Shown here: one piece after another, positions 13,410 through 23,352 of the stretch | Position numbering within the stretch: position 1 is the first letter of the stretch | Layout: each line of letters begins with the position of its first letter | NCBI RefSeq assembly: GCF_020509005.1 | Contig: NC_063014.1 | Coordinates: 3,038,001 to 3,102,000, forward strand | DNA: 64,000 nt | Direction of reading: 5' to 3' | Origin: Fulvia fulva | Lineage: Eukaryota > Ascomycota > Dothideomycetes > Mycosphaerellales > Mycosphaerellaceae | Notes under the pieces: generated by a model | The model's database searches: none | What the model was told of the DNA's origin: nothing | What the model saw: only the letters and a program-made list of their open reading frames with translations | Position numbers and translations under genes: made by a program

Positions 13410-13812
13410 TAGGTATAGTATATATATATATACGGAAGTTAGGATATATAATAGGGAAGGAGGAAGGACTAATATAGTATATAAAGGTATATAGTAGAAT
13501 AGTGTTTAGTACTAAAGGTGTCTCTACTATCGGTATAGAGACTACGTCTCTTATACCTATATAGAGGGATATTGCTCTAGTCCTAGTTCTGTTTTACTAC
13601 GCCTTATTAGTTTTACCTATATTTTATCCTACGACGGCAGTTCCTCCGATAGTCTCGTACTAACTAGCGAAGTAACTTTAGGTTCTCTAAGTCGCTCCTA
13701 CTATTCGTATAGTGTCTCGGTAGTATTACCGTACTATTGTCTCGACTAGCTTAGTGTATACTAAGTTAGTCTTAGTACCGTACGATATGCCTACTAACCT
13801 ATATTCGTAATA
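13410..13812 (-). repeat. Copia 5' LTR (403 bp)
   Basis: This is a direct repeat of the split LTR at 3357-4893, aligned from TAGGTATAGTATATATATATA to CGTAATA. Next to its inner end is the primer-binding site. The terminal TG/CA pairs expected of an LTR read TA, consistent with RIP. Transitions dominate the differences between the copies, for example TCAGGACACG in the other copy versus TTAGGATATA here. Confidence 0.88.
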
Positions 13813-14351
13813 TCGACTCTTTATTAATACTAGTAACGAACAAAATACGTGCCCGGGTAGGTTTATCGCTAAACTCGTTATAGGAAGGGGTGTATTAGCT
13901 TATAAAAGGGAGTAGAGAGATAGCGTATTAGATAGCTCTTATACGAAGCGAGATTAGTAAGCTACGTAAGTCTAACGAGGCCCTTATATAGCGGAAAGTA
14001 CGAAAGCGTAAGTATATTTAGTCTAGAGGGTCTCTAACCTTCGATAAGGCGTCGCAATTGATACTCTAGAGGATACTAGGAGGTAGGAAGTAAGTAGAGA
14101 GTCGCTAGATAGTGTTTGGCTAGTACTAAGGCTACGACGCTAGAAGCGATATAGCGAGTCGGGGTATAACGTACGTACCTATTAAGTAGACTCGCTAGAT
14201 AGCGAAGAATCTAAAGAGGAATTGTCCTCCTAGTAACGATTCTATAGGATGTCGTTGTGTTAAGATACCGTCGTAATCAAAGTGAAAGTAGTATAGTTCT
14301 TAGTAAAAGTAGCCCGCTCGGTAGTATAGCCCGCTCGGTAGTAAAGTATAT
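13813..14351 (+). mobile_element. Pogo/Fot1 remnant, second copy (C-terminal half), inverted relative to the first
   Basis: The plus strand matches the reverse complement of the pogo copy at 3441-4572. It extends further into the transposase C-terminus: TNKIRARVGLSLNSL, then IALIRSEISKLRKSNEALI, then RKVRKRKYI and RGSLTFDKAS. This coiled-coil plus basic tail is typical of Fot1/pogo transposases. It ends with the same doubled terminal repeat (GCCCGCTCGGTAGTATAGCC). The 5' half is missing where the copia LTR abuts, so it was truncated by insertion or recombination. Gln codons in the first copy are stops here. Confidence 0.85.
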
Positions 14352-14945
14352 TATACGTTATTTATACTAGTTATAATATTTAGTCTAGTATTTAGCTAAC
14401 GATCTAGTTACTACTATTATATACTTACTTTAATATCTAGGAAATTGTCTTATACTATTTTTAGACTTAGTTTATTAATCTCTTATACTTATTAAGCGCG
14501 TTAGGAATCTTATAGAGTATATCTATATAACTATCTCTATAAGATTTTATATTAATTATATATATAGCTATAGTATTCTAAAAGTTAGAGGCTAATATTA
14601 TATAGAATAAGCTATAGCTTAGTAAGATAGCGCGTTTTAGTATTAGGCTTATAGATAGTAAATTAAATAGCGCGCTCTAATTAGCTATATCTACTCTATC
14701 TAGTAAACGCGCCCTAAAAATAACTTAGAATACTACTAAAAGCGAGTACTACGGCCGGGTAAAGCGCGGCTATTTATAGCCTATAAGCCTAAATTTAGAA
14801 TAGAGGTAGTATATAAGTATCGAGTTCGCTTTTTAATAAGCTTCTAGCCTCCTACTATATTTAGAGGACTTTAAGCTATAAGGAAGAACGGGCTCCTAAC
14901 TTCCTTAAGAACGTAGTTATTAAGTTTCCTAATTATAGTAACCGA
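14352..14945. repeat. AT-rich RIP-mutated DNA, unidentified
   Basis: TpA-rich sequence with practically no CpA or TpG and no recognisable domain in any frame. It ends sharply near 14,945, where ordinary dinucleotide use resumes. Probably an old repeat, or DNA reached by RIP spreading from the transposons. Confidence 0.6.
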
Positions 14946-15322
14946 TGTCAAACATTGCGCGCTTAGCTTGTCACTTCGCGGCTCTATAGCACGGTCACGC
15001 GCTACAGCACATTTTCTAGGAGGTAGAAGCTAAATGAGTACGACATACGACTGGAAAGTACCTAATCCGGCCGGATGTCACCGGACAAATCCTGACCTCG
15101 ACCCGAAGTCTATGAAGAGGATCAGATAGGTATGGTCGAAAGTACTAAGTTAGCTGAGGGCAAAGTTAATTCTGTAGCATCGATTTTACAGCGTCTTACA
15201 GCAGCGGAGTAACATTTGGTTTTAGCGGCCGCTGCCAACGAAGCCGGCTGATTTGCTGGAATCCTGGATTTTGCTAGGATACTCGGGAAGAGAATGTGAC
15301 TCCGCTGCTGACAGACGCTGTA
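14946..15322. other. Intergenic, no gene seen
   Basis: Dinucleotide composition is normal. The only long frame, on the minus strand at 15122-15445, runs into the MITE and has no family features. This is the boundary between RIP-affected and unaffected DNA. Confidence 0.4.
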
Positions 15323-15659
15323 CAGTGTAACTTGGCTATAGCGATAATCCGAGTAACGATAACCGCGATATAGCGATAAATCTTCAAAACAAAACGGCTT
15401 TTGTAGGCTGTAAGGATGTAGCGATATATCGTTAAGTCTTACCAACTAACAGGGGTGGCCTCCACTAGAATATCGTTACTCGGTCGCTCCGGAGAAGCAA
15501 TATAGTCTTGATTCGGTATCGACAGCGAGGTCCTGCCGGCAGGTACCCCTTCCGCAGCACGGATCCGCCCAATCTTGGCGCTGGCTATAACGATATTCGC
15601 CTCGTAACGATATTGCCGGGCTTGTACGAAGCTACTGCTATAGCCAAGTTACACTGTAC
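15321..15659. mobile_element. MITE, 335 bp, Tc1/mariner-type
   Basis: The perfect 20-bp inverted repeat CAGTGTAACTTGGCTATAGC begins at 15323 and ends, inverted, at 15657. It is flanked by TA on both sides, giving a 22-bp perfect palindromic match including the TA. TA targets and CAGTG ends fit the Tc1/mariner superfamily. The interior has several CGATA/CGTTAC sub-repeats and a CCTGCCGGCAGG palindrome, and no coding capacity. It keeps normal CpA/TpG content, so RIP has not affected it, consistent with its short length. It is not related by sequence to the two pogo terminal repeats in this window. Confidence 0.8.
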
Positions 15660-16593
15660 TGCTACATGATGTACGAAAGGAAGCCAGGTAGCCATAGGTT
15701 CGTTCTGGAACTTTGATCCGAAATATCGAAGCTGCAGAAGAAGCTTACCACACCTGAATTGCTCGTAAACAGGTAGCGCTGATGCCGTTCTTCCCCTACA
15801 CTTCCACGAGCACTACTTCGCCGACCGAGCACCACTTGCCAATCAAATCCTTATCAAATCTTATTAACGTCGACTATCTTGCACGTCGCCGTTGCGCCTC
15901 GGGAGGCCCCTCCCAGGGGTCTTTAAGGTGCAATGTGGATTAAAGCTCATCAAAGCTCATCAAAGTGGGCGGCAAATGATGGTGCTCGGTCGGCTAAGTG
16001 GTGCTCGGGGAAGTGTGCAGGGCCGTCCTTAGCCCGCGGTGCACATCTATTACCCTAGATCCCGGCCAAGCCATGCTCCGCCTGAAACTCCACCGTTTGT
16101 GCATCCAGCTTTGTCCCTATCACTGGTCTGATCACATTGATATGACCATCGACCGCTGTTCGGACAGTCCGAGGCTTGGAGAAGTAGACGACTCAGTGAG
16201 GTTGCTTCCGTGAAGGACGAGCCTAGGATGTCTGACACTTCCGAATTCAATGCAGCAGCAAGTGCCATACTTTGAGATCAACGGCATGCAGATGAGACCA
16301 GCCGTTTCGTATTCTGGGAAGAAATCCAGTTCGATCGAAGCGCTCGATCAGGTGATGTGGGCTAGATCAATGTCTACGTCCAAGGGATGCGCCTGCTCGA
16401 GCAAGAGTTTCCTCGTAATAGCTTTAGAGATGCAATTGTGCTATACGTGATACCCTCTTTCTGTTATGACCAGCATTAGCGATGTCGGACTCTTTAAGTG
16501 GTATAAAGTCAGCTCTTTGAACTATCAGGAAAGGATGAAGCACAGATTCTCCAGCCCAGCATCTACACACCGGAGCCTACCATACCATCCACG
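15660..16593. promoter_or_regulatory. Upstream region of the small secreted protein gene
   Basis: No convincing gene. A TATA-like box (TATAAA) lies at 16502-16507, 87-92 bp before the start codon at 16594. A tandem TCATCAAAGC repeat is near 15,950-15,965. Short frames here have no recognisable content. Confidence 0.4.
16502..16507 (+). promoter_or_regulatory. TATA box of the small secreted protein gene
   Basis: TATAAA lies 87 bp before the start codon at 16594, an ordinary distance for an ascomycete core promoter. Confidence 0.4.
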
Positions 16594-17136
16594 ATGCACA
16601 TCTTCAAGTCTTACCTCCCCCTGCTCCTCGCTTCCGGTGCCACCCTTACCGCGGGTCAGGCATGTAATCGGCGCATGGCTATACGATCGGCACCAGATCA
16701 TGACCTGTTCTTGCACCTCACCGATAATGGCCCTAGATCTCTGCAAGCCAGACAGGATAGCACAGATCCATGGAGAGAATCGAAGCCAAAGGGTCCCATC
16801 TGCAGGTCCGGGAGTTCCTATACCGTAGCGCAGTGTCACATTGACCAGCTGAAGGCCAAAGGGTGCAACGTGGTTGGTCAGTAGATATTCTTCCTGCACG
16901 TTAATCAGGCTAACTGGTGGCAGCGTGTGTTTCAGCAGGAGCGGCTTGCTTTGCTACGTGTGCCTCGGCGGGTGCACAGGGTGGCATTGGTATGTATTCC
17001 TGTTCCACGAAAGTAAATGCATTTCTGATGTTGGGCCTCTACAGATGCGCTGGCGGACATTGCATGCTTGGCAGCTATTGGGACCTTCACTGCGGAGTGT
17101 GCTGACTGTGATCCGCGGTCAGTGGGCGCCATTTGA
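16594..17136 (+). CDS. Small secreted cysteine-rich protein (candidate effector)
   Basis: Three exons: 16594-16876, 16924-16989 and 17045-17136, giving 146 residues. Intron 1 has GTCAGT, a GCTAAC branch site and CAG; intron 2 has GTATGT and CAG. The N-terminus is a signal peptide (MHIFKSYLPLLLASGATLTA, cleavage near residue 20-23). The chain has ten cysteines, four in residues 24-95 and six in the Ala-rich C-terminal part with pattern C..C..C..C..C..C (VSAGAACFATCASAGA, then ACLAAIGTFTAECADC). Size, signal and even cysteine number fit a disulfide-bonded extracellular protein. The gene stands alone about 0.9 kb from a MITE and about 1.6 kb from the RIP block. I recognise no named family; an effector or surface role is inference. 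Exon 3 depends on the second intron being used. Confidence 0.72.
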
Positions 17137-18534
17137 TGTCGTTGCAAAATGTCAGGAATTCAGTACAGCCTGACATGCCTGGAAAGACGGTGAGGGACAG
17201 CCTCTCACAAGGCAGACGTCGGCGGATTCCCTGTTTGTAGTCAGTCGTTCCTGATAGCCTCCCATGGATACCATCTCTGCCAGTTTGGGAAGAAGGTGCA
17301 ACCATTCGCATGATGCATGATTTACAAGGCACAAAGATTCATGTTTTGCTGCAACCAACATTTGACCCGTACCGAAGCCAGTCGGCATTGGCCGCTGCAC
17401 GTACGGCACGTTCGAGATATAGACCCGATGACGCTTTCTCTGGACGAGGAGCATTGTCGAGACACCGAGAGAAGTCGAGGCAACAACATCCCTGTCTGCG
17501 CGCGCCCAGACCCTTGGCAGAGCCCAAGCTTCGGAGACAAGCTGTCGCCGCGATCTTGGGAAGCCACGAAATCAACAACATCTGACCCAAAAGGTACACC
17601 ATCAACAACGCCTCAAGCAAGCCGCTGCAGCTATAGTACAAGCTCTCGAACATGATCTAGGGATTCAGGCTGGGAGCTTAATGAACCCAGTCATCGCCTC
17701 TGGCATGTCGCCCGCCTTCTCACAAAGCGCGTCTGCCATCAGCGGCTTGATGCGAACGCACTTTTCGAGCCGCGATGCGGTCTGGCTACCTAAGCACGAT
17801 GGGATTAGTGGTCCGTCATACCGAGGCGCTGGAACACATTCGCACTCCCTGACTCCCTGAGAGGACCACGTCCACGCAACCTTTATGGGCAATGAGCCGG
17901 AAGTGCATGTCAGCGCTTGCAACCACGAGCACCCGTTTTGCGAACATATCGCGCCGCCTTCTGGTCTACTTTTTGAGTATCTCCGTGAGAACAGCAGACG
18001 TGCGCGTTGTACTGTAACGGCAACAATCATCAGCTCACCTCGGCTTTCGCGGGCCACTTCTGCTGACGATCTTCGACTCCACCGCGCTGCAACCTACATT
18101 CAAGCTTGAATGCAAGCCAATCATGAAGGCCAGGACAAGTACCTGAATCTACGTCCTTCCTTACGAGGCAAGCGTCCGCCACGCACGCACAGAAATGCCG
18201 ACGGGCTCTTGCAAATCATTCATGGTGGCTAAACTGTGACAATCTATTTCTTTATCTGACTTCAAGCCTGCAGCCAGCAAGTCTTCGCCAATGCTGATCA
18301 CTGCCCCAGTCTCGATGCTTGGCTCTTGCTTCGCGAAAGCCAATACCAGATACAAGCACACGACCTGCTTGTTCTCGACATGATCGGGCGCTATGGCAAA
18401 ATCGTGGCTGCTGCATGAAAGAGCAGCGCTGCGGAGAAGCTGCCGCCAAGAGTGTTGATGAGAGAGCATATATACTGTACTGATGGCCTGCATCGGATGG
18501 CTCGGTAGGTTCTGCTTCATTGCTTTATCTGAAG
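17137..18534. other. Intergenic, unresolved, 1.4 kb
   Basis: Several overlapping frames are open on both strands, for example 17317-17655 plus and 17339-17653 minus. None has a signal peptide, domain or intron-consistent extension, so I do not call a gene. A TATATAT-like box at 18468-18474, about 60 bp before the start at 18535, could serve the peptidase gene downstream. Confidence 0.4.
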
Positions 18535-20641
18535 ATGCGTTTTACTTCCTTCGCCGCTGTTGCGGCCTTGGTGACAGTTGCCATCGCTGCCCCAACTAAT
18601 GTCCAGCGACACGTCCTCCACGAACGCCGTTCACCAAACGAAGCATGGGTCAAGCGCGATCGACTCAACAGCAACGTCAAGTTGCCAATGAGGATCGGAC
18701 TGACCCAATCAAACTTGGAGGAGGGTCACGAATATCTCATGGAAATGTACGTCTAACGTTGACTCGGATTGTTGCTGTGTTCGCCATACTGACACACTGC
18801 AGTTCCGACCCAAGCAGCAGCAACTACGGCAAGCACATGACTGCGGAAGAGGTCCACGACTTCTTCGCCCCTGCACAGGAGAGCGTGGATGCCGTGCGCT
18901 CTTGGCTTGAGAAGGCCGGTGTAGAGGCCAACCGCATTTCACAGTCTGTCAACAAGCAATGGATTCAGCTCGACCTTAGTGCTTGGGAGGCAGAGTCTCT
19001 CCTGCAGACTAAGTACCACTTCTTCGAGCATGCCCCGACTGGCAAGTCAACGATCGCTTGCGATGAGTACGTCACTCTGCATTCAGTAATGAGCATGACT
19101 AACGAATCGTTCAAAGATATCACGTTCATGAAGATGTGAAGAAGCACATTGATTACATCACGCCTGGAATCAAGCTCTTCGTTGGCAAGAACTCACGGCC
19201 TGCTGATAAGGAAGACTTGGAAAAGCGATCCTTCGGTTTCGGCAAGGGTATGCCCACATTGCCACCACTCAAGGCGCCGATGCCATCGTCAATCACGGAT
19301 CTCCTTCTCAAGCCACTGGACATCGTTTGCTCAATCGCCATCATTCCAGAATGCATTGAGCTTATGTACAACTTCACCAAGGCGACCTCCGCTCAGAAGG
19401 GCAACGAGCTCGGCATCTTTGAGGACCTCGGTGATGTCTACTCCCAGACCGACCTGAACTTGTTCTTCCTGGCTCTGACTCTGAACCGAATCCCGCAAGG
19501 CACCCACCCAGCGCTTGACTCGGTCGACGGGGCTACTGCTCCAAACCAGATCCCCAATGCAGGTCCAGAATCTGATCTTGACTTCCAGATTAGCTACCCG
19601 ATCATCTACCCGCAGAACTCGATCCTGTTCCAGACTGACGACCCAGTCTACGAAGCCAACTACACATACGCAGGGTTCCTCAACAACTTCCTCGATGCTA
19701 TCGATGGATCATACTGCAGTGTGCCAATGCCTACCGATGGTGGTGGCAACCTCGACCCTCCTTACCCACACAATGTGCCCGGTGGCTACAACAAACCACT
19801 TCAATGTGGTGTCTACAAGGCTACCAACGTCATCTCGGTCTCGTATGGTGGAAACGAATTCGATCTGCCAGCATCTTACCAGCGTCGCCAATGCAACGAG
19901 TACATGAAGCTTGGTATGCAAGGTGTCTCGTTCGTCATCTCCTCCGGCGACTCTGGCGTTGTAGGACCAGCCGCGAACAGCTCCGACAACGGCTGCATCA
20001 ACCAGCAGCTGTACAACCCCGATTTCCCAGTGACCTGCCCATACGTTACTGCCGTCGGTGCTACGTACATCCCACCTGGTGCCAGCGCTTCAAAAGATCA
20101 GGAAGTGGCCGTGACTAGATTCGGATCGGGAGGCGGCTTCTCGAACATCTACGACAGACCAAGCTACCAGTCGGCAGCAGTCAACAACTACTTGACCAAG
20201 TACCTTCCAGCGCAGAACATTCCATCATACACCGACTTCAACGCTCCCGGAAATGGTCTGTTCCGCAAGAGCGGTCGGGCTTACCCTGACGTCGCCGCAA
20301 TTGGAGATAACGTTGTCATCTTCAACAATGCTGCCCCAACTCTGATTGGTGGTACCAGTGCTTCAGCTCCTGTATTCGCCTCGCTCTTGACACGTATCAA
20401 CGACGAGAGACTCAAGGCCGGCAAGAAGGCAGTCGGGTTCGTCAACCCTACTTTGTACGCGAATGCAGGCGCCTTCCACGATATTACTACTGGACACAAC
20501 AATGAGGCTGGTGGTGACTGCGGTCGTGCCAACAACAATGGTGGACAAGGCTTCTCGGTGTCCTCAGGATGGGACCCTGTGACTGGTCTAGGCACGCCAA
20601 ACTACCCAGCTCTGCTGAAGGTGTTCATGGCTCTGCCATAG
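18535..20641 (+). CDS. Secreted sedolisin / tripeptidyl-peptidase (peptidase family S53)
   Basis: Exons 18535-18746, 18803-19066 and 19117-20641 encode 666 residues. Both introns (56 and 50 nt) start GTACGT and restore conserved residues: ISDPSSSNYGKHMT across the first, DEYHVHEDVKKHI across the second. A signal peptide (residues 1-19) is followed by the pro-kumamolisin activation domain to about residue 200, then the S53 catalytic domain. Catalytic residues are visible: Glu310/Asp314 in PESDLDFQ, Asp437 in SSGDSGV and Ser573 in GGTSASAP. The Ca-binding C-terminus is present (GWDPVTGLGTPNYPAL). Members of this family release tripeptides from proteins at acid pH outside the cell. The start at 18535 is the first ATG giving the signal peptide. 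Length is normal and no damage is seen. Confidence 0.93.
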
Positions 20642-21141
20642 AAGGAATCGGTGGCGGAGAAATGAATACACTCGGGTATCGAGCCTTTCGGATGGTCGAT
20701 GACACCATGTGAGATGAATGTATGAGATTATGATGATAGTAGTGAAGACGTGAATATTATATTCTGCGAGTGAACGATGTCATTTCTTTACTGCTGCAAT
20801 TGTCGTTCTATGTCGTGCCGATGGAAATAGCTGGTATGAGTATTGGTTGCACTACAAGCCCAAAGCATTTGACATCGCTTCTGCATTCCCGTCAGCCTCG
20901 ATGCTCCCATTGTTGTAGTCATCCTGTTGTGTTGAAGGACAACTGACTTGTGTCCTGCGCGATAAAGTGCGCTACCTCGGCTTGGTCGTTTTCGATGTGG
21001 AGACATGCGCAGGGATTATGCAGCCAATCACGTTGCGTCGGGCCCATAGACCACGACGGAGAAATTGTTACTCAGCTCGTATTGAAAACGGGACATTCAC
21101 ATAGCTGAAGTATTGACTGGAATCATGAGCGGCCGGTAAGG
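20642..21141. other. Intergenic; contains a four-codon upstream reading frame at 21125
   Basis: Terminator/promoter spacer between two plus-strand genes. At 21125-21139 lies ATG AGC GGC CGG TAA, ending two bases before the next gene's start codon. No other feature was recognised. Confidence 0.4.
21125..21139 (+). promoter_or_regulatory. Four-codon upstream open reading frame
   Basis: ATG AGC GGC CGG TAA ends two bases before the ATG of the coiled-coil gene. Termination and reinitiation over such a short distance is inefficient, so leaky scanning would be needed, if the transcript includes it. The transcript start is unknown. Confidence 0.4.
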
Positions 21142-22431
21142 ATGACCGGAATCTCACCTATCCGGGCAGAAACACTCCGGCCATACATACGGACGAGACA
21201 AGAGGCCAATGCCATCAGAAAGAACTTGCAGGCGACTCTCCCAGTCTCACCGCTCGGCCTTGCTCTACCTCGAAATCCGGACGACATCGACACATCCTCA
21301 CTCAGTGGCGTTCGAAAAGCATATGGGAAGGCACTTGAGGCGCATAAACAAGCGCAAGCACGATACGATGCATTGAAGACGGAGCTGGAAGAGATAGTGC
21401 ACAGAGACCCCAATGAAGCGACGAACCCAGATGAGGGCAATGTGTCCTTGACAGAGAGCTACCTTCCACTGATGCGCCAAAAAGAAAAGCGGCGAAGACT
21501 CAAGGTCATCGAGAAGTCACTAGCGAGGATTGAATCTCAAGGCGATGATACGACCAACCAAAGTCTCGACAAAGTGGCCAGGCGACAGGTCGGCGAGCCT
21601 CCAGCGCCGCCTTCCACATCAGGATTTGCAGACCGGGAAGCGGATTTCAGCGCCGAGTATGATCTAACACAACTCAAGAAGGCCATTTTGAACGTCAAGA
21701 ACCAGCTCGAGGAGCACAAGGCATCTACTGAGCAGCTCAATGGCGTCAACGGGGAAGCCCATGATCCGCAAGCTGAACTCCGAGGTCTCCAGAAGGCGCA
21801 CAACGAGCTTACGGCGTGGATGGAGCAGCAACTTGCCTTAATTAGCGATGTTGGGGCCGCAAAGGACAGATCCGATGCATCGAGCACAAAAAGCGGACAG
21901 AACGGCGACAGTGCGCACGACATGATGGAGATCGAGAGTCTTTACGAGCTGTACCTCGGAGCAAGGCAACGTCTGCTTGACGTAGTGGCACACCCACCCT
22001 CATCTGTGTCACCGCCATCGTCGCCACCGGACTTCGCGCGGCGAGGATCAGATAGCGGTTTGCCCGAGACTCGATCCACGACATCAGAAACCCTCTTGCC
22101 GTTCATTGCCACCTTGACCGCGGCGAAGCAGCAGGAGCAGCAGCTTCTACAGCAGACCGCTTACACGCGGCGGCAGTTCGCATCGGCGGAAGCGCAGGAC
22201 CAGGCGCTCCTTTCGCGTCTAGCAGATGAGAGCCATTTGATGCAGCATGATCTGAGGCGTGGAGCACCTCGTGGTAGAGATTGGGCCGAAGCTGCAGCAA
22301 GCGCTGGCGCTGCAACAACGGAAGAGGTCAACAAGCGCCTGCGATCAGGTCATGTGGCGGTGGACGGCGCAGCGAAGAGTCTACGGGCGATCAAGGACAT
22401 GCCAAACTCTTTCGATGATCTTGTGGGTTAG
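21142..22431 (+). CDS. Coiled-coil protein of unknown function
   Basis: A single exon of 429 codons. Strongly charged heptad-rich segments occur at about residues 50-100, 115-140, 175-205 and 210-235, with Glu/Lys/Gln/Leu rich helices. A disordered Ser/Pro stretch lies near 280-310, followed by a further Gln-rich helix. There is no signal peptide or membrane segment. The architecture resembles structural or cytoskeleton-linked fungal proteins, but I recognise no domain and assign no function. A tiny upstream reading frame two bases before the start may lower initiation here, or the true transcript may start within it. The gene is convergent with the F-box-like gene 111 bp downstream. Confidence 0.75.
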   Translation: MTGISPIRAETLRPYIRTRQEANAIRKNLQATLPVSPLGLALPRNPDDIDTSSLSGVRKAYGKALEAHKQAQARYDALKTELEEIVHRDPNEATNPDEGNVSLTESYLPLMRQKEKRRRLKVIEKSLARIESQGDDTTNQSLDKVARRQVGEPPAPPSTSGFADREADFSAEYDLTQLKKAILNVKNQLEEHKASTEQLNGVNGEAHDPQAELRGLQKAHNELTAWMEQQLALISDVGAAKDRSDASSTKSGQNGDSAHDMMEIESLYELYLGARQRLLDVVAHPPSSVSPPSSPPDFARRGSDSGLPETRSTTSETLLPFIATLTAAKQQEQQLLQQTAYTRRQFASAEAQDQALLSRLADESHLMQHDLRRGAPRGRDWAEAAASAGAATTEEVNKRLRSGHVAVDGAAKSLRAIKDMPNSFDDLVG

Positions 22432-22542
22432 ATGTGGCAGCGAGAAGAGAATCACTGTTTGTCCAGCCTGCTAGCGATGCATATGTCCGTCCAGGCATCA
22501 CCATGCAAGACTTCACCAACAACCCTCTCCACATCTCGCCAC

Positions 22543-23352
22543 TCACTCTCCAACACCCCTCCTCCCCTCAACAGCCCTCTCCAACCTCCCATCAATCTCC
22601 TCCAGCCTCCTCTTTTGCGCCATCTCCCACTCTGTCAAATCCCTCGCCTCCGGCATCAGCACCCTCACCTCCCTCAACTTCCCCACCTTCGTCAACTCCG
22701 CGATCGACTGCGGCGCCATGACCGCCCACATCGACACCGCCTGGAACCTCACACTAGCTTTGCGCTCTATGTACAATGACTCCAAATTCTTGAGCCCGCG
22801 CAGCTGTTGCAGTCCAGGGTAGGCTGCGTCCATGCTGGTCTTGAGGATGAGGGATGTGATGGCGAGTCGACGCGTGGAGTTCAAGGAGGCTATGAAGGCC
22901 TGCGGACATTGGATGGAGAGGCGGTTGAGGGTGTAGAAGAGGGTCTCTGCTTCGGAGAGGAGGAGGCGGCAGGTTAGGAGGGGGGTCAGGGCGCTGGGAG
23001 TACGGTTGGTAGCTGGACGGTGGACTAGGTATATGGAGTCTGAGAGGTTGGTGGTTGCGAGGCGGAAGATGTGGTCGTAGATGCTCAGCCTGAGCTCCGC
23101 GGGGAGTTGGCAGAGAGGGGATTGTTGTTGCGGATTGATGGAGCCGTCGGATCCTTCCAGTGGCGCTATGTTGCGTTGCTTTCGGAGGGATAGAGAAGTG
23201 TAGGAGTATGTGCCGAATATGGTTCGCAGCTGGAATTCGAGGAAGACATTCTTGGTCGGTGTGTTGATCTCTCGCGCTGGAGCGTCTCGTTGTGATATCT
23301 CGACCCAGTCGTCCTCGTTCTCGCCCGGATGGCTAGTGGTGAGGTTGGCCAT
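22543..23352 (-). CDS. F-box-like (2EXR-type) domain protein
   Basis: Single exon, 269 residues. Near residue 80 is LCQLPAELRLSIYDHIFRLA, the LPxELRxxIYxxxF signature of the F-box-like/2EXR proteins expanded in Dothideomycetes. The rest follows the usual pattern for the group: TPLLTCRLLLSEAETLFY, then a beta/alpha region (LKNLESLYIERKASVRF) and a charged C-terminal helix. Such proteins are thought to be substrate adaptors, but biochemical roles are mostly unknown. The protein is complete, with an ATG at 23352 and no signal peptide. Confidence 0.75.
   Translation of the reverse strand: MANLTTSHPGENEDDWVEISQRDAPAREINTPTKNVFLEFQLRTIFGTYSYTSLSLRKQRNIAPLEGSDGSINPQQQSPLCQLPAELRLSIYDHIFRLATTNLSDSIYLVHRPATNRTPSALTPLLTCRLLLSEAETLFYTLNRLSIQCPQAFIASLNSTRRLAITSLILKTSMDAAYPGLQQLRGLKNLESLYIERKASVRFQAVSMWAVMAPQSIAELTKVGKLREVRVLMPEARDLTEWEMAQKRRLEEIDGRLERAVEGRRGVGE

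Larger units (their letters stand above)
3357..13812 (-). mobile_element. Ty1/copia LTR retrotransposon, RIP-degraded and carrying nested insertions
   Basis: The element reads on the minus strand, with its 5' LTR at high coordinates. A gag-like frame starts near 9448 (MKYLSIYISKATFAIEDLRS) and runs down to about 8.5 kb. The GAG-pre-integrase/integrase start is open at 7777-7983 (ALISIDIYGPF, family form LxxIHxDxxGP). Reverse transcriptase shows LIYIDDI near 5935-5965, the YVDD box. The RNase H side is open at 5383-5613 (TRPDLAFLLGR, the copia TRPDIxxAVxxxSRF block). The integrase-before-RT order fits copia. The element is interrupted by a pogo copy in the 3' LTR and by a LINE in the leader. 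Stops at former Gln/Trp codons in every domain show RIP inactivation. The outer flanks are not the same sequence (gypsy on the left, pogo on the right) and no clean target duplication is visible. Confidence 0.9.

Noticed and set aside
15122..15445. Minus-strand open frame of 107 codons
   Set aside because: It overlaps the MITE end and has no family features; probably chance.
16525..16899. Minus-strand frame overlapping the small secreted protein gene
   Set aside because: It is the antisense shadow of exon 1, and lacks any signal or domain, whereas the plus strand has a signal peptide and consistent introns.
17317..17655. Overlapping open frames on both strands near 17.3-17.7 kb
   Set aside because: No signal peptide, domain or splice-supported extension; both strands are equally open, as in non-coding GC-balanced DNA.
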